Counted from the stretch's first letter, positions 1-14,333 are shown. The stretch is 64,000 bases of DNA from Marasmius tenuissimus (GCA_029532415.1 JAQOTA010000050.1:3534001-3598000), one strand, 5' to 3'. The notes: generated by a model from the letters alone, not told the origin. Translations and numbers: made by a program.

Positions 1-1255
1 CCTTTGGATATACAGCTCTCAATGTTTCCTGATTCAGTGCACCCGTCATTCCAAATCTCTCCTTGGGTCTGTCCCTTTCCTCACCCTACCTCACACCAGA
101 TGTTTTGGATTCCTTCATGCGCCGCATGCTGGTCTCGCGGATATCAAGACGCGTGCTAGCCGAACATCACATCGCTTTATCTCAATGCTATCTTGGAGAT
201 CATGCAAGCAGCGGACGTCGAGACACCTCTGAAGCTCACGTTGGGATCATCTTCACTGCGATTGATGTCAAGAAAAGTATCGAACAGTGCGCCCAACTTA
301 TGCGAGTACAACCATCGAAGGACTCCGAACTGGCCGATGTCCCCCTCCCCGAAATTATTATCGAAGGCCACACAGAAACGACGTTTTCCTACATCCGTGC
401 ACATTTGGAGTACGTTTGCATCTTTTCGAAAGTCAGGGTTCACTCTTGACCTGTGTCTGCTCAGATATATCGTTTTTGAGCTCTTAAAGAACGTCAGTCC
501 GTCTCTACGCCCAGTCTTGTGGTGATTTCACGCGACCTTCACAGTCGATGCGAGCCACAAGATTGAACCATCGCAACTCCTCGTCACTGCCCCCGGTAAG
601 AGCCACCATAGCTGCAGGTGCAAATGACATCGGGATCCGGATATCGGACGAGGGTCAGTGACACTAATTCCCCAAATGACTTACACCTGTTCAACATTCT
701 CGGCCCCCGCATCACAGGAGGAGGACTGCACACTATCCAAACCCAATATGGGATCAAGTCACCCTCTGATCTGTTCTCATTTTCTCATACCCGAAACTCG
801 ACCCGTATGGAGACAGGCCGCATCGGTGCGCTACGTACTGTGAGCGCACGTCCGCAGGGCGTTTGGGCAACTGTCAATGAACAGGTTCAAGCCTGGGAGG
901 AGATCAGCGCCATTCCAGGGAAGGATCCGGAAATCGGGAATCACCCACGGATAGGCATTGGGCTCCCAATGAGCAATATTTTCGCCAAGTGGGTACCTCG
1001 AGTGATTTTTCGATTGGGCAAGTGCTGAAGAGAACGAGCAGTTACTTCGGAGGCTCGCTAGAGCTTGTATCTATGGACGGATGGGGTGCGTTCATCTGGC
1101 TTTAACTACGAGTTTTCGCTCATCTTTGCTGTAGGTACTGACGCGTTCGTGCGACTCCCAAAACTCGTGAGCGCTCCTTCTTGCCCGTGGTCATCGGGGC
1201 CCATGTTCTGACATTATGAGCGCAGGGAACAAATCTAGAGGGAATTGAGGTTTAG
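1..1255 (+). CDS. Mitochondrial 2-oxoacid dehydrogenase kinase (PDK/BCKDK family), 5' partial
   Basis: The gene runs in from the left edge; recognisable coding begins near 100 after an acceptor-like CACCAG. It belongs to the GHKL histidine-kinase-like protein kinases that phosphorylate the E1 subunit of pyruvate or branched-chain 2-oxoacid dehydrogenase in the mitochondrial matrix. Seen in order: the helical N-terminal-domain motif SRISRRVLAEHH, then after an intron at 410-464 the N-box EYIVFELLKNSMRAT, the G1 box GANDIGIRISDEGGG (split by an intron whose donor is at 649), the G2 box GIGLPMSN, then NYFGGSLELVSMDGWG and TDAFVRLP. The last intron joins LPKL to GTNLEGIEV and a stop at 1253-1255. 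The family is clear; whether the substrate is pyruvate or branched-chain dehydrogenase cannot be decided from this fragment. The mitochondrial presequence lies outside the window. Confidence 0.88.
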
Positions 1256-1661
1256 ACCTCGGGTTCGGTAATCAGGTCGTACAAAGACCGCCACGGACGT
1301 TTTTCCACTCCTTTTCGGTGCGACGGCGGTAGCAGTGTACCTTGTAAACTTTGAATAAGGCGTACAGCCACTTTGAGAACATTCACGAGAGCGGTTGCAG
1401 GCCGCCATCTGCCGCCACTCGAAGTTGACAGTCATTATACCCTGGGCTGAGTTCCAAAGTGCCAATTTTTAGAGCTTCTTGTGACCTGTCAAGCGGGCGT
1501 TCCGAGCTCATCATGTCTGTCATTGTCGACGGGCAGACCAGGGAAAAACTGCACAGCAACCAATCCCCTAGAGTCTTGGGACCTGAGAGCGCTCAACCTT
1601 GTCTTTCACCACCACCTACCCATTCACACGTCCAAAAAAAAATCATCCCCTTCAAAAAACC
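1256..1661. other. Intergenic region
   Basis: 406 bp between the kinase stop and the next start on the same strand. I see no gene or RNA. The last 60 bp, just before the ATG at 1662, is rich in A and C, as is usual for a fungal leader. Confidence 0.6.
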
Positions 1662-2985
1662 ATGATCTCAAAGGAATTTGACGACGATCTCCCCCCTCCG
1701 GCATACACCGAGCAGGAATACGATAACAAAGTTTCCCTAGCCCGTCAGGCTTCTTTGGTGGTGAATCATAGCCAAGATGAGTGGGAAGAATGGGATGAGG
1801 CCAAATTCGAGGCCGCGGCAGCAGCCAACGTGGGGAACACCACATCCGCCAGTAGTTCGAGCGGGCCGCGACAATACAACGATGTCAAAAAGCCGGTCTC
1901 TAGCTATCCTCAAGAAAAGCAAGGGACAGCCCCGGGTGCACCATCTGGAGTATCGGGACCCTCTACATCACAGATGGGCAACCATGGGCCATCTTCATCT
2001 CTTCCTACAGGCCAATCTCCAGGCTCGATCGCAATGCACGCCAGTGCTGGAGAAGGTTCTTCATCCCAATCTTATCAACCTGCAACGCTACCTATAGGTG
2101 ATATACATTACGGAGATGATGAGGACACATTGGGTCCACCGCCTGCTTTCACGGGGGTAGGTCCTTCACTGGATGGACCCCCATATGAAGAAGTTGTCAG
2201 GCTGTCTTATAATCCCCATGATGAAGGGCACAGCACTCCCAGGCTGCCTTCACCTTCGTGGTCAACGCCGAGAGACGATTTGATCCCCAGGCCATCGTCG
2301 GCTGCGACTAGCATTCACTCTTATTACCCTACAGAGGAACCACAATCTTTAGTAGAGCAGCAGCGACGCCCCGTCGAGCAGTCGCGTCACGTTTATCTTT
2401 CACCGCACTCCTATCAAACGCCGCTCGCTCCCCAAGCTCAAGCAGCCGTTCCCCGAATGGGTTTCAATCCATCTGTTGCCTACGGGCGCGTAACGTCCAA
2501 TGAGCCTGACCTGTACAGGAAGGCGGCGCCAGTTGTGGATGCTTCAGCGTTCTACAAGTGCGTGAATTTTGAATCGACTTAGTACGCTCTAGACTGACCA
2601 TTCTGAAGCTCGTCTGTGTCGGCATACATGGGTTCCGGGAACGCGCACTCATCTCGACCAGTATCTCAACAGTGAGTTATCCCAGGTTCTCAGATGCTAA
2701 AGTCATCTTTACCGACCATTGGGTGTTTGATAAAGTTTCTCGTCCTCAAACCCGAATATTCATGGGTCTCATCCTTTACCTGATACCAATCGGTTCAGTC
2801 GAAATTCGACCGCGTTCACATCTTCTCCCATCTCACCCATGCCTAAATACCCTCCTGGTCAGCGGACTGCATTCGACACGGCACAATACTCTCAATACCC
2901 GACCTATGCTCCCACATACACAGGAAATGGAGTACAGGATAATAGATGGTCAACAGCTGACCGAAACTACCCCTTCTCGAGATGA
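1662..2985 (+). CDS. Pro/Ser-rich hypothetical protein with PPxY-type motif
   Basis: I do not recognise this gene. Three exons (1662-2557, 2609-2671, 2736-2985) give about 402 residues. The protein is low in complexity and rich in Ser, Pro, Gln and Gly. Near the N-terminus it has DDDLPPPAYTEQEYD, a PPxY motif of the kind bound by WW domains of Nedd4/Rsp5 ubiquitin ligases; a second proline/tyrosine patch GPPYEEVV lies near residue 190. There is no signal peptide or membrane segment. The ATG at 1662 is preferred over an in-frame ATG at 1599 because it follows an A-rich leader and begins the acidic conserved-looking stretch. Both introns have standard GTGCGT and GTGAGT donors. A role as an adaptor of a ubiquitin ligase is only a guess from the motif. 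Confidence 0.7.
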
Positions 2986-3242
2986 TATCAAACGTTGTCC
3001 TCATACTATCCATATTTAACACATTGTAACCTATTTATTCTTGCTGTATGTATATGTAATACTAATGGACATCTGCATCCTGACCCAATCCGAGTCACAG
3101 AACGAACGCAAAGCGCAAAAGTCCAAGTGAAACGTCGTGCACTAAATCTGGTCGGGCCGGATACGCGCCCCTGATCCTGGGCAAGCGCTGTGGCCTGCGA
3201 TTGGATATAGGTGCGTTGCAACTGTACCTCAACGTCGCAACG

Positions 3243-5581
<2,339 letters not shown>

Positions 5582-5987
5582 AGAATCTAAAAATTTATCT
5601 CATGTAGAGCTAGTTCAGCAGGCTGAGCTACTTGCTTCCAAAATCTATGGTATAACGTGCCAATGTACATTGACGTCGCGGATGTTGAATGGAGTCTACT
5701 ATTCTCTTTCAGAAATTCATACTCTAGATGGATGGGAAAGCTGTATATTATCCGCCATACAAGTAACTATACAAACTAGATGTGATGAGTTGATCGACAG
5801 CCGAACGAGTATCCGAGGACTGGCAGTTCCTCGAGCTTGAAGTCACATGGGCGCTTGTCATAGCGTGTTTCATTGGTAACTGCGAGCGCCTATCGAATTT
5901 TTTCTCTTTTCACCGCGACATCAACCTTGACATCAACGCTCCGAGTTCTTCTCGAACATACTGGCGCAGTAGGTACACTAAATTGAA
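5582..5987. other. Intergenic region
   Basis: 406 bp between the NDR kinase stop and the SPB4 start. It should hold the 3' end of the kinase transcript and the SPB4 promoter. No gene, RNA or repeat recognised. Confidence 0.6.
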
Positions 5988-8365
5988 ATGCAGACTGCAT
6001 TTGCCGGACCATGGAGCACTCTCCCCACTTCTCTCACCCCATGGCTGTGAGTTCTGTCGGCTTCAATCGAGGTTTCTTTGCTGAGGATAATGACGGAAGT
6101 ATGGATGTGATAGATTCGATGGGACATGCAAAAATGACACCCGTTCAAGCTTCAACGATTCCTCTGTTCATGAAACATAAAGATGTAGTAGTGGAGGCTG
6201 TCACTGGGTCGGGGAAGACACTGGCATTTGTGATTCCGGTCTTGGAAAAGCTAATCGCTCGACCAAGACTGCGGAAGAATGAAGTGGGTGCTCTGATAAT
6301 CAGCCCTACACGGTACGAACACCCATTTACCTTTCCAATACTGTAACTAATATACTTGAAACAGTGAGCTTGCAACCCAGATCCATTCGGTCTTTTCGTC
6401 CTTCCTATCTGCCCAACCGAACTTCGATAGTGATAACACATCGACCTCCTTGCTTCCACCCGCCCTCCTGTTGGTGTCGTCGCAACAATCATCTCCAGAA
6501 CAGGACATTGAACGCTTTCTGTCCACCGGTGCAGATATCGTTATTGGAACTCCTGGCCGTATCGAGGAATTCCTACTCGGGAAAGGTCGAGGAAAAGTTA
6601 GTGTTAAAGAGTTGGAGGTGTTAGTCCTAGATGAAGCTGATAGGTGCGCCGTTCTCGATATCGGTATCTCTCTAATGCTGAAAGCATTGATAGATTACTT
6701 GACCTGGGCTTCCAAAATACCCTTACTCGAATCCTCACTCACCTTCCGAAACAACGACGGACGGGGCTGTTTAGTGCAACGATGACAGATGCCGATGCCA
6801 TATCTGAATTGGTACGCGCTGGGCTCAGGAATCCCGCACGCATTGTCGTCAAAGTCCAGTCGCGGAAAGAAGGCGTCACACAACAACCTACTGAGGAACG
6901 GCGGATACCCGCAAAGTAAGCTCTTTTCTCCGGCGTAAATCCCCGACAGCTAGAACATTTTTGAAGTTTACAGAACTACTATATAACATGTCGAGCATCG
7001 GAGAAGACATTACAATTAGTGCGACTAATTCTGCACGAAACTACAAAGTTTCAAGCCTCCCAGTTCATCGTGTTCTTTGCTACCGGTGCGTGTGTTGACC
7101 ATTTCTATCGGGTGAGTGATGTATGGAATTTCAATGGCATTGGGCCTGACGCAAGTTAGATACTGCCGTCTGTGCTGCCCTCGGAGGCAACGCTACACTC
7201 TCTTCACGGTCATTTGACCCCTTCAGCGAGAACGCGGACGCTGGAGACATTTTCTTCCGCAATAACCACTCCTTCATCACCAGCGATACTTCTGTGCACC
7301 GATGTGGCTGCGAGAGGACTGGATCTTCCTCATGTCGACGCTGTGATTCAGTATGACCCTCCGTCCGACGCAAAAGCATTCTCACATAGATGTGGGCGGA
7401 CGGCTCGGGCAGGACGCGCTGGCAGGGCTTATACTCTACTCGTTGGCAGAGAGGAGGAATACGTTGGTGAGCGCGTGCATCTATATTTTGCCTTCTTCGT
7501 CAGTTGACAGAAATATCTGCAGACCTGATGTCCGTCCGACGTATACCCATGAAAAGACACTCGTACGTCGGGGGGAAAGCATTACAGTCAGAAGAAGATC
7601 GAACAGAAGACGAGGATGTGTCCCTCTATCTTAGTCGGTGTCGGAAGACTTTGCTAGCAGACCGGGCGTTACACGATCAAGTGAGTGTCTTTCGTCGTCT
7701 CGAAAGAGCGATTCTATCTAACAAGATATTCGCACAGGCGGCGAAGGCATTTGTGTCGTTTGTCAAGGCGTATTCGAAACACGAAGCCTCGTACATCTTT
7801 CGGGTCAAAGATTTGAATCTGGTCGGCTTGGCTAAGAGCTACGGTCTCCTTCGTCTTCCGAAGATGCCAGAGCTCAAAGACGCGGACCTGGATGATTGGG
7901 AGGATGCAAACGTTGATGTAAGTGTTCTCTGCAACAGCGCCCTTGCTCTGTTTGAAATCAATCACTGTACAGTGGAATGAGTATGCCTATGCCGACAAAG
8001 TTCAGGAGGCCAAGAGGAAGGCGTCATTGATGAAGACAACGGAGGAGGAACAGTTGACGCGAAAAAGGAAGGCTGAGAGAGTAGAAAGCAAGAAAGCAAA
8101 TGCTCCATGGAGTCGTAAGCTGGGCAAAAAGGAGGAACGGGAGAAGAGAAAGCAGATAAAGATTAGCAAGAAGAAGTGGGAGAAAGCACAAGGAAATGAT
8201 GTGAAACCCGAGGAGAATCTAAAGAGGACGAGGGAGGAGGTGGAAGATAGTGAAGATGAGGAAGACGATTGGGACGATCTTGCTAAGGAAGAGCGAATGG
8301 CGAAAAAAGTTCGTAAAGGAGAAGTCAGCCAGAAGGCGTTCGACTCGGAATTCGCGGACCTGTAA
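5988..8365 (+). CDS. SPB4: DEAD-box RNA helicase Spb4 (DDX55), 60S ribosome biogenesis
   Basis: ATP-dependent nucleolar RNA helicase needed for 27S pre-rRNA processing and 60S subunit assembly. The start at 5988 gives [12 protein letters not shown], and the first intron joins TPWL to [16 protein letters not shown]. Motifs in order: Q-motif and [12 protein letters not shown], Walker [32 protein letters not shown], the domain-2 start [27 protein letters not shown] and [11 protein letters not shown]. After the core come [10 protein letters not shown] and the Lys/Glu-rich tail with [18 protein letters not shown] and [17 protein letters not shown], which distinguish Spb4 from other DEAD-box proteins. 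About 640 residues, eight introns. The apparent alternative ATG at 6011 is in the wrong frame for the conserved N-terminus. Confidence 0.93.
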
Positions 8366-8571
8366 AGGGAGATGATGTCAATTGTCCCAAGGCCTACCCT
8401 AATATTTCATGGCAATTTCTCTTCCTACGCTTACCCCTCAGATGCCGTGGGTGCCCTTGTAGACGAGCCTAGTTCAGAATGACCGGAGTCGCTCATTCTT
8501 CTTGCCTTTGCACAATCGTCGAAGGTATGCCCACGATCGGTTCAGAGGAAAAAACTTCCGCGGGATACACA

Positions 8572-10417
8572 TCAATGGCTGAACATTGGGGGTGAGTACT
8601 GCTCGACACATTGTACCGCCTTCTCAATTTTCCCAACAATATGTCGAGGGGTCTTGAACCCATCACGAAGCCTGACGGATGCGATTTCCGCACCAGCCTG
8701 TCGCCGATACTCGAGAACATCGAGCAAGGCATCCAGTATAGTTTTGCTGCCGGATACTGTAGCAAAACCTGAAGCTAATGGATGAATGCATCAGCATTTG
8801 ACGAACAAAGATAGCTAACCGAGCAGGTACACCTTCTTGAACGTAGGAGTTGAATTCAACGTCCCGGAATTCGAGCGTTTCGAGGGTGGCAAATATTGGA
8901 GGCGACGATTCGGCAGAGGTATTGTTCGGTAGTCCTAACGTTATAAGGAAGAGTTCAGCAGCTCCCTGGAAAAAGACAACGGTATGGAGTCGAGGAAGGG
9001 AGCTAAAACACCGGACGAACAGATGAGGCGAAAGTCGATCTGGCACGCTTTCGAGTTCGAGCGTTTCGAGCTTCGCCAATGAGGGTATCAGCGACTCGAG
9101 AATTGGCTGCATGGAGGTGCCGTCGACCGAGACTGGCTCGCCCGCTGTGAACCAGGGGTGTCTATTGTCCGAGAAATAGAAATAGAGGCGAAGATGGGGA
9201 GGGATTCCCTCTGGTGACCATGGTGACCATTCAGTAGTCGGAACCTCACGTTCGTCGCAAGTCCACGCGCTGAGGAGATAGAAGTAGTCTCCCGGCATGC
9301 AAGAGAGTGACTTGATGGAGGCCTGCGCCTGTGTGATACCAACTTCAGGCTGAAGGGGGCTGGAAATGATGCGGGAGAACATCGATCCAAGGGCGGAGAA
9401 CATAGAAAACAGCTCTCTCGTCTCCTGAAACGAGGACCTCAAACTGAAGATGTTCGTGGCCGGGTATCGTACTCGATTCAAGAACTGCACAACGCCGGTG
9501 ACGTCTGCGGAAAGATGAACACTTTGAAGGCGATGGAGGGACACTGTTTGACCGGACTCGGAAGTCAGTCTCTGCTCATGGCCATCGATCCATGGTCCAG
9601 ACTCCGCGTAACAGATGAGAACGAGCACTTCGAGCATCGGAGTATCCTGGAGAATTTCGATGCATTGACTCATTCCTGGTCGTGCAGCTTGTGGAATACG
9701 CAACTGCAAAGCAGTGAGACTCTTTAGCAAGTACGCAGCTCGACTGATGTGACACCCGTCGAGGATCAAAGTGGTAAGGCAAGGCGTCGACGCGTCGAAC
9801 AAAGTCCGGTCATCTACACTGGTCAGTGGTAGACGTAGGCTGGAAAATCCGGCATCAGGATTAGCACAAAGTCTCAGTTTACGAAGACGGGGCGCAGGGT
9901 GAATGGCGTTATCGAGGACGGCACTCAGCTCCTTGCTGTAACCTTCGAGGTGAATGTCGACAACTCGTGAAATGTGTTCCATGGCCTTCAACACTACACC
10001 GCCCGCCTCATCGTCCGGCAAGGAGGCATGTATGATGAGTGGACCATCTTTCGACCGTTGTAACATCTCGAAGCCGAGATTCGGGATATCCAGAACAGGT
10101 CGGTTCCAAAGGATGGGTGTGTTAAGCGCAACTTCTCGCCAGTGGGTGCAGACATGGGACATGATCTGTACAGGAGGGATCGAGACTCGACTCCCCCACC
10201 TGGTTCTGACCGTGGTAGTGCTAACGCAACGAGCAAAGATCACAGCTAGAAGCTCGCTTGGAAGGCGGCAGATGGAGGTCATATAGTTCCGTTGCATTCT
10301 TAGATTTCTGCGCGATTCGCAAAGCTCATCCAGCGTTTCGCCGGCTTCTCGTTCTAGCCCGTCGATTTCCGCGCTCAGTATTGAGATGGATTCGTCGAGG
10401 CTGTCGATGCTAGCCAT
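8572..10417 (-). CDS. F-box protein (basidiomycete F-box/LRR-like family)
   Basis: Likely substrate receptor of an SCF ubiquitin ligase. The N-terminus is MASIDSLDESISILSAEID, a predicted short coiled coil typical of basidiomycete F-box proteins, followed by the F-box ICRLPSELLAVIFARCV and WREVALNTPILW, then weakly repetitive leucine-rich segments (LRKLRLC, LTTLILDGC, LETLELES). One long exon covers most of the protein. Near 8770-8830 a short intron is needed: its removal switches the reading to TILDALLDVLEYRRQAGAEI and a stop at 8572-8574, which is a better family C-terminus than the unspliced frame ending at 8663. The start is uncertain: the frame is open to 10477, but GTGAGT near 10478 and CTTACACTAG near 10437 look like a 5' UTR intron, so I start at the ATG at 10417. 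Confidence 0.8.
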
Positions 10418-10788
10418 CTGGATACGAGAGCTAGTGTAAGGTAGGAGTGTAGGATCGAGCATCCTATGTGTACTCACCTCTAAGATCGAGGTTCATTTGA
10501 GAGATGGCAGGTAAGCAGGTTCTGAATTATACGCGTGACCATTAATATAAGCCCAAGAGGGCCCCAGACCCTCAGGTCACATTCGGTCACTTCTATCTGT
10601 ATCGTCCACACATCTAGACTCGAACCCAGCAGCGACGCACGGTGTGGGGCCACGCAGCAGCTTTTGAACGACTGTCTTCAAAACTCTGACGGGGCGACCT
10701 GGCTCGAGTCTACCACACATCCTTCATTCCATCCGTCGTGAATAATTAAATTAAATCATGCGTCATGCGGTAGTATACATTGAACTTC
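10418..10788. other. Divergence-free intergenic region with putative 5' UTR intron
   Basis: Holds the leader of the F-box gene (read on the minus strand), including the putative UTR intron at about 10437-10479. The stretch 10741-10788 beyond it lies next to the 3' end of the PDI gene. No RNA gene accepted; a tRNA-like TTCGA box near 10610 was checked and rejected. Confidence 0.45.
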
Positions 10789-12529
10789 CTAAAGCTCGTC
10801 ATGGCCATCCTCCTTTTTCTCGTCGTCTGCCTTCAAAGGTGCCTGGGCATCCTCAGCTGGCGAGACAGGGGTCTTGACCTCGAGGTCATTGGCAGCGTGC
10901 TCCTCAATGAAAGCAATGAAGCTATCGAGCGAGCGGTCACCGTCGTATTCAATGAACTCTTTGGTACCGGCCTTCTTGAACTTGAGAGTAGGGAAGCCAG
11001 TGACCTGGAAGCCCGCAGACTCGGGAAGATCGTTCTCGGTGGCCTCCATCTTGGCACTACACATATACTATTAGCACGGAAGTCATAGTCGTCGGGTAGG
11101 ACCACTTACATGGTGATCTTGTCCTTGAGGTCAGCGTAACGTTCACCGAGTTGGTCCCAAATGGGCTTGAGACGTTTGCAGTGTCCACACCTGAACGAAA
11201 GGCCATGAATAAACAGAAATAGTAACATGTAGAACTGAGACTTACCAAGTAGCGTAGAACTCAACAAAGACATCCTTCTTGTCGTCGAAGACAACCTCGT
11301 CGAATTGCTTGCTGACCAAGACGAAGACGGGTTCATCCTGAGTCTCAGGAATGGGCTCGCTCTTCAAGGAAGGCTCGAGGAGACCACCGAGGTAGTCTTC
11401 TGCCCACTTCTTGGCAGCATCAACGGAGAAGTCCTTGGTCTGATCCAAAGGATACTTGAGCTGCTTCTTGACGTCCTGGATAACGAAGCTGGGCCACTTG
11501 GCTTCACCGAGGTTCAAAGCCTTAGCGTGGTCACCGAACTTAATGGCGTCGATCCAAACAAAGTTCATCTTCGACTTGAGCGCCTCAGCGATGGGCTTGA
11601 GGGCAGAAATCTGGTCTTCCCTATCTTCACGAGTGGGGTCGAGGAAGAGGTAGGCGAGAGGTTTGTGAGAACCAGCGTAGATAGCGTAGTTCTCAGCGGA
11701 GACCTCGTCAATGGTGGGGATGGCTAAGTCCTTCAACCAAGTCTCGAAGTCCTCAACCTTAGCGTCAGCGATGGGGTAAGGATATTCGGTGCGAGGAGCA
11801 TCGAAGGAACGGTAGACAACGACGGCGGGAGGCTTGACGGTCTCAGCGGCGTGAACATCCTCGTCAGTGCTAAGACCGAAGAGGAAGTCATCACGGTGCT
11901 TCTCAGCAGTGGCGCTGAATTCGGCAGCGGGGACCTGGGAGGAGCTGGAGACGTATGCGATGGCGACGACCTTGTCGGCCTTTTTGAAATCTTCAATGTT
12001 AGCGGTGGTGACTTCAGAGACGGCGGGGAGGGATTGTCTGTTGATGATATGTCAGGAATAGGTAAACCCACACAATAAAGTTGACTACTCACTTGAGCAT
12101 GTAGCTGACAATACCGTCGGCTTTTCTGGGTCCTGTGTAGTCGGTGGGGGTACCATTCCTGAAGACCTTCAGTGTAGGGTAGCCCTGGACACCGTTCGCC
12201 TGGCAGAGATCAGGCTGGTCGACACAGTCAACCTTGGCGAGCTTAATGCCCTTTTCCTTGAGGGTGGTAGCAGCCTCCTCATAGTGAGGTGCCAAAGCTT
12301 TGCAGTGGCCACACCTGTACGCGACTGTGAGCATGGAATTGCTATATTAATTGATGTTGGAAACTAACCAAGGCGCGAAGAACTCGACGAGAATAAGTTG
12401 CTCTGGGTTTACCTTGGACTCGAAATCGGTATTACTGAGAGTAAGCACGTCCGAAGGAGCATCGGCATCGGCAGCGATGGCGAGCGAAGCAAGGGAAAGA
12501 GCGAGCGCTGACAGTTTCAGGCAGCGCAT
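10789..12529 (-). CDS. PDI1: Protein disulfide isomerase, ER lumen
   Basis: Catalyses disulfide formation and rearrangement in secretory proteins. The N-terminus [22 protein letters not shown] is a signal peptide. Thioredoxin domain a carries [16 protein letters not shown] near residue 50; domains b and b' follow, without active sites; domain a' carries [16 protein letters not shown]; the acidic tail ends in HDEL, the ER retrieval signal. About 500 residues, the usual length for fungal Pdi1. Introns split each CGHC motif at the same place, between W and C, which suggests an old domain duplication that copied the intron. I chose the ATG at 12529 because it starts the signal peptide; an in-frame upstream codon in this ORF is not ATG. 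The promoter holds an inverted ACGTGTC/GACACGT pair (listed separately). Confidence 0.95.
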
Positions 12530-12884
12530 GGTGGGCGAACGTGGAGGTAAGGAAGAGAGTTGCAAGGATAGACGTGGCTCCTAAGCCTCTTTATAATCAC
12601 GAAAGAGTTTGGATTTACTGACGTGTCGCTTTCGGTGACACGTACCGTGACTCCTGCCGTATTTGGTCCAATGGTCGCGACTTGTCCACCGTGTCATGAT
12701 CGCGAATTCATTGCGCTTGTACCTCGGCGCCCTCAATGTGGGTAGACACTCGATCCATTTAGAGTTACTCCATGCACTGCAGAAGGCATTGTATGGAACG
12801 TATCAATCACATTTTGGAATTCAAATGTCTGCAGATTATATATCCGTATAATGTAGAAATCAGGATCTACCAACTGGATGCGTC
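12530..12884. other. PDI promoter and verprolin 3' flank
   Basis: 355 bp between the PDI start and the verprolin stop, both genes on the minus strand. The part next to PDI contains the inverted repeat at 12621-12643 and the 11-mer at 12642-12652. Nothing coding is seen. Confidence 0.6.
12621..12643. promoter_or_regulatory. Inverted repeat ACGTGTC-N9-GACACGT upstream of PDI (candidate UPR element)
   Basis: A perfect 7-bp inverted repeat with a 9-bp spacer, 92-114 bp upstream of the PDI ATG. The left arm sits in TGACGTGTC, which resembles the ACGT-core sites bound by Hac1/XBP1-type bZIP factors. PDI genes are standard targets of the unfolded protein response, so this is a reasonable binding site, but the assignment is inferred from sequence alone. 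Confidence 0.45.
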
Positions 12885-14333
12885 CTACAACTGTCCTATA
12901 TCAAAGGTGCTCCCTTTCTGTCGGCCGCTCATATATTGTTTAGGGGTACGCTGGAAGGGACGCGGTGGAGGAAAGTCGGAGACAGGGAATGTATGGGGAC
13001 CGGCATTTGGTGGCGGTGAGGGGACTAACAAAAAGCGATCAGTCAGTGCATCAAACCAGGTTGATAAGCAGCTTACTCTTGCGACGGGATGTAGTGTTTC
13101 CATTTGGTACACTACTTGTGGTGCTCAGCACAGCTGATGCGGGCCTTGGTGGGGGCGACATGGGATTCAAGCCCGACCGCGTTGGAGGAAGTGAAGGAGG
13201 GTCAGCTTCCGAGACAGCTCTCGCACGCTGAGGCGGAGGTGGAGGCTTCGATTTCCCAATTCCACCAGATCCTGGTGTCGATTTTGCGGGTGAAAGCCCA
13301 CTGGCGGGTCTGGGAGGAGGAGGAGGAGCTGCTCTACCAGGCAAAGATGGTTTCTCACTCAGTCGGGAAGGTATAGCAGGTATCACAGCTGAAGGAGATG
13401 CCGGGGAGGGACGTGATGGAGGGGCTGGCTTTCTGGCAGGCAAGTCGGGTACTGCTGGGGGAGACGGTGGTTTCCGAGAAGGTAAACTTGGTGCACCATT
13501 CGTCGCAGGAGATGATGAACGAGGCGGTATCGTTGGTACTGACCGGTTCGGAAGCCGGGGAGGCGCACGATTGGGGAGTGCAGGTGCTGCAGCCGGAGCT
13601 GGACGTGCCGGTGGAGGAGGGGGTGCACGGGATGATGGGGAGGCTGCCGGAGGAGATACTGTTCGCGGAGGTGGAACAGGACGTGAAGGGGGTGCCGGAG
13701 GAGCCGAGGGTGGTGGTACGGGACGAGATGGTGCCGAAGGTGGTGGCACTGGACGCGATGGCGCAGCTGGAGGTGGTACGGGACGTGACGGAGCTGCCGG
13801 TGGTGGGACAGGACGTGACGGAGCTGCTGGAGGAGGAACGGGCCGAGAAGGAGGTGCAGGAGGCGCTGATGGCGGTGGCACAGGACGCGAAGGAGGCGGG
13901 CGCGACGGGGAGGCTGCCGATGAAGGAACAGCCGGCGAAGGCCGTGACGGAGGGGCAGGACTCGGAGAGTCTCTCTTTGGTATAGATGGTGGCTTTCCAA
14001 GAGTAGGTGCTTTCGCTGTTCGAAATAGGTTAGTTAACGGCATCTCGAACTAATTCACTGAATCGCACCCAAGTTATTCTGGCCAGCTGGCTTAAGCTTC
14101 GGCATACCGTTCATTCCAGCAAAAAGGCCCCCTAGTTGTGGCCCAGCAGGTGCAGACATTGCTGAAGCAATTCCACCACCACCTCCTCCTCCACCACCTA
14201 AAGCAGAGATCCCCCCTCCACCACCTCCACCCTTGGGCTTGTTATCGAGTGATGGGGCAGACCGGTCATTGGTTTCTGCCTTTTTTAGTCTCTTTCCAGC
14301 TTGGATTTGAGCAAGGAGCTCGCTCGAGGCCAT
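12885..14333 (-). CDS. VRP1: Verprolin / WASP-interacting protein (Vrp1/WIP) homologue
   Basis: Actin-cytoskeleton adaptor that links WASP-type Arp2/3 activators to actin patches. Three exons, about 445 residues. Residues 4-26 form a WH2 actin-binding motif (LLAQIQAGKRLKKAETNDRS), followed by Gly-rich runs. Exon 2, joined at NNL-AKAPTLGKPP, is an extremely proline-rich region with seven SRPVPPP units. The third exon, reached by an intron at about 13030-13087, gives FPVSDFPPPRPFQ, the WASP-binding type C-terminal motif of verprolins, and ends TFDIGQL. Without that intron the frame stops early at 13051. GC-rich antisense frames across the proline region are shadows. Confidence 0.88.
13660..13900 (-). 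repeat. Tandem SRPVPPP-encoding repeat inside verprolin
   Basis: Seven copies of a unit encoding about 8-14 residues with core SRPVPPP, separated by AAP, SAP or SAPPAP linkers. The DNA is G-rich on the + strand with near-identical 24-27 bp units, so copy number is likely to vary between strains and to be prone to assembly error. Confidence 0.75.

Noticed and set aside
8663..8765. Continuation of the F-box protein to a stop at 8663
   Set aside because: This reads through a likely intron; the spliced frame gives a typical F-box-family C-terminus ending at 8572.
10600..10640. tRNA T-loop-like GGTTCGAGTC on the minus strand
   Set aside because: The flanking bases cannot form a T stem and no A box or acceptor stem is present.
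13398..14053. Long + strand frames opposite verprolin, including a Gly-rich one
   Set aside because: They are shadows of the repetitive proline-rich minus-strand gene; no start context, splice pattern or known domain.
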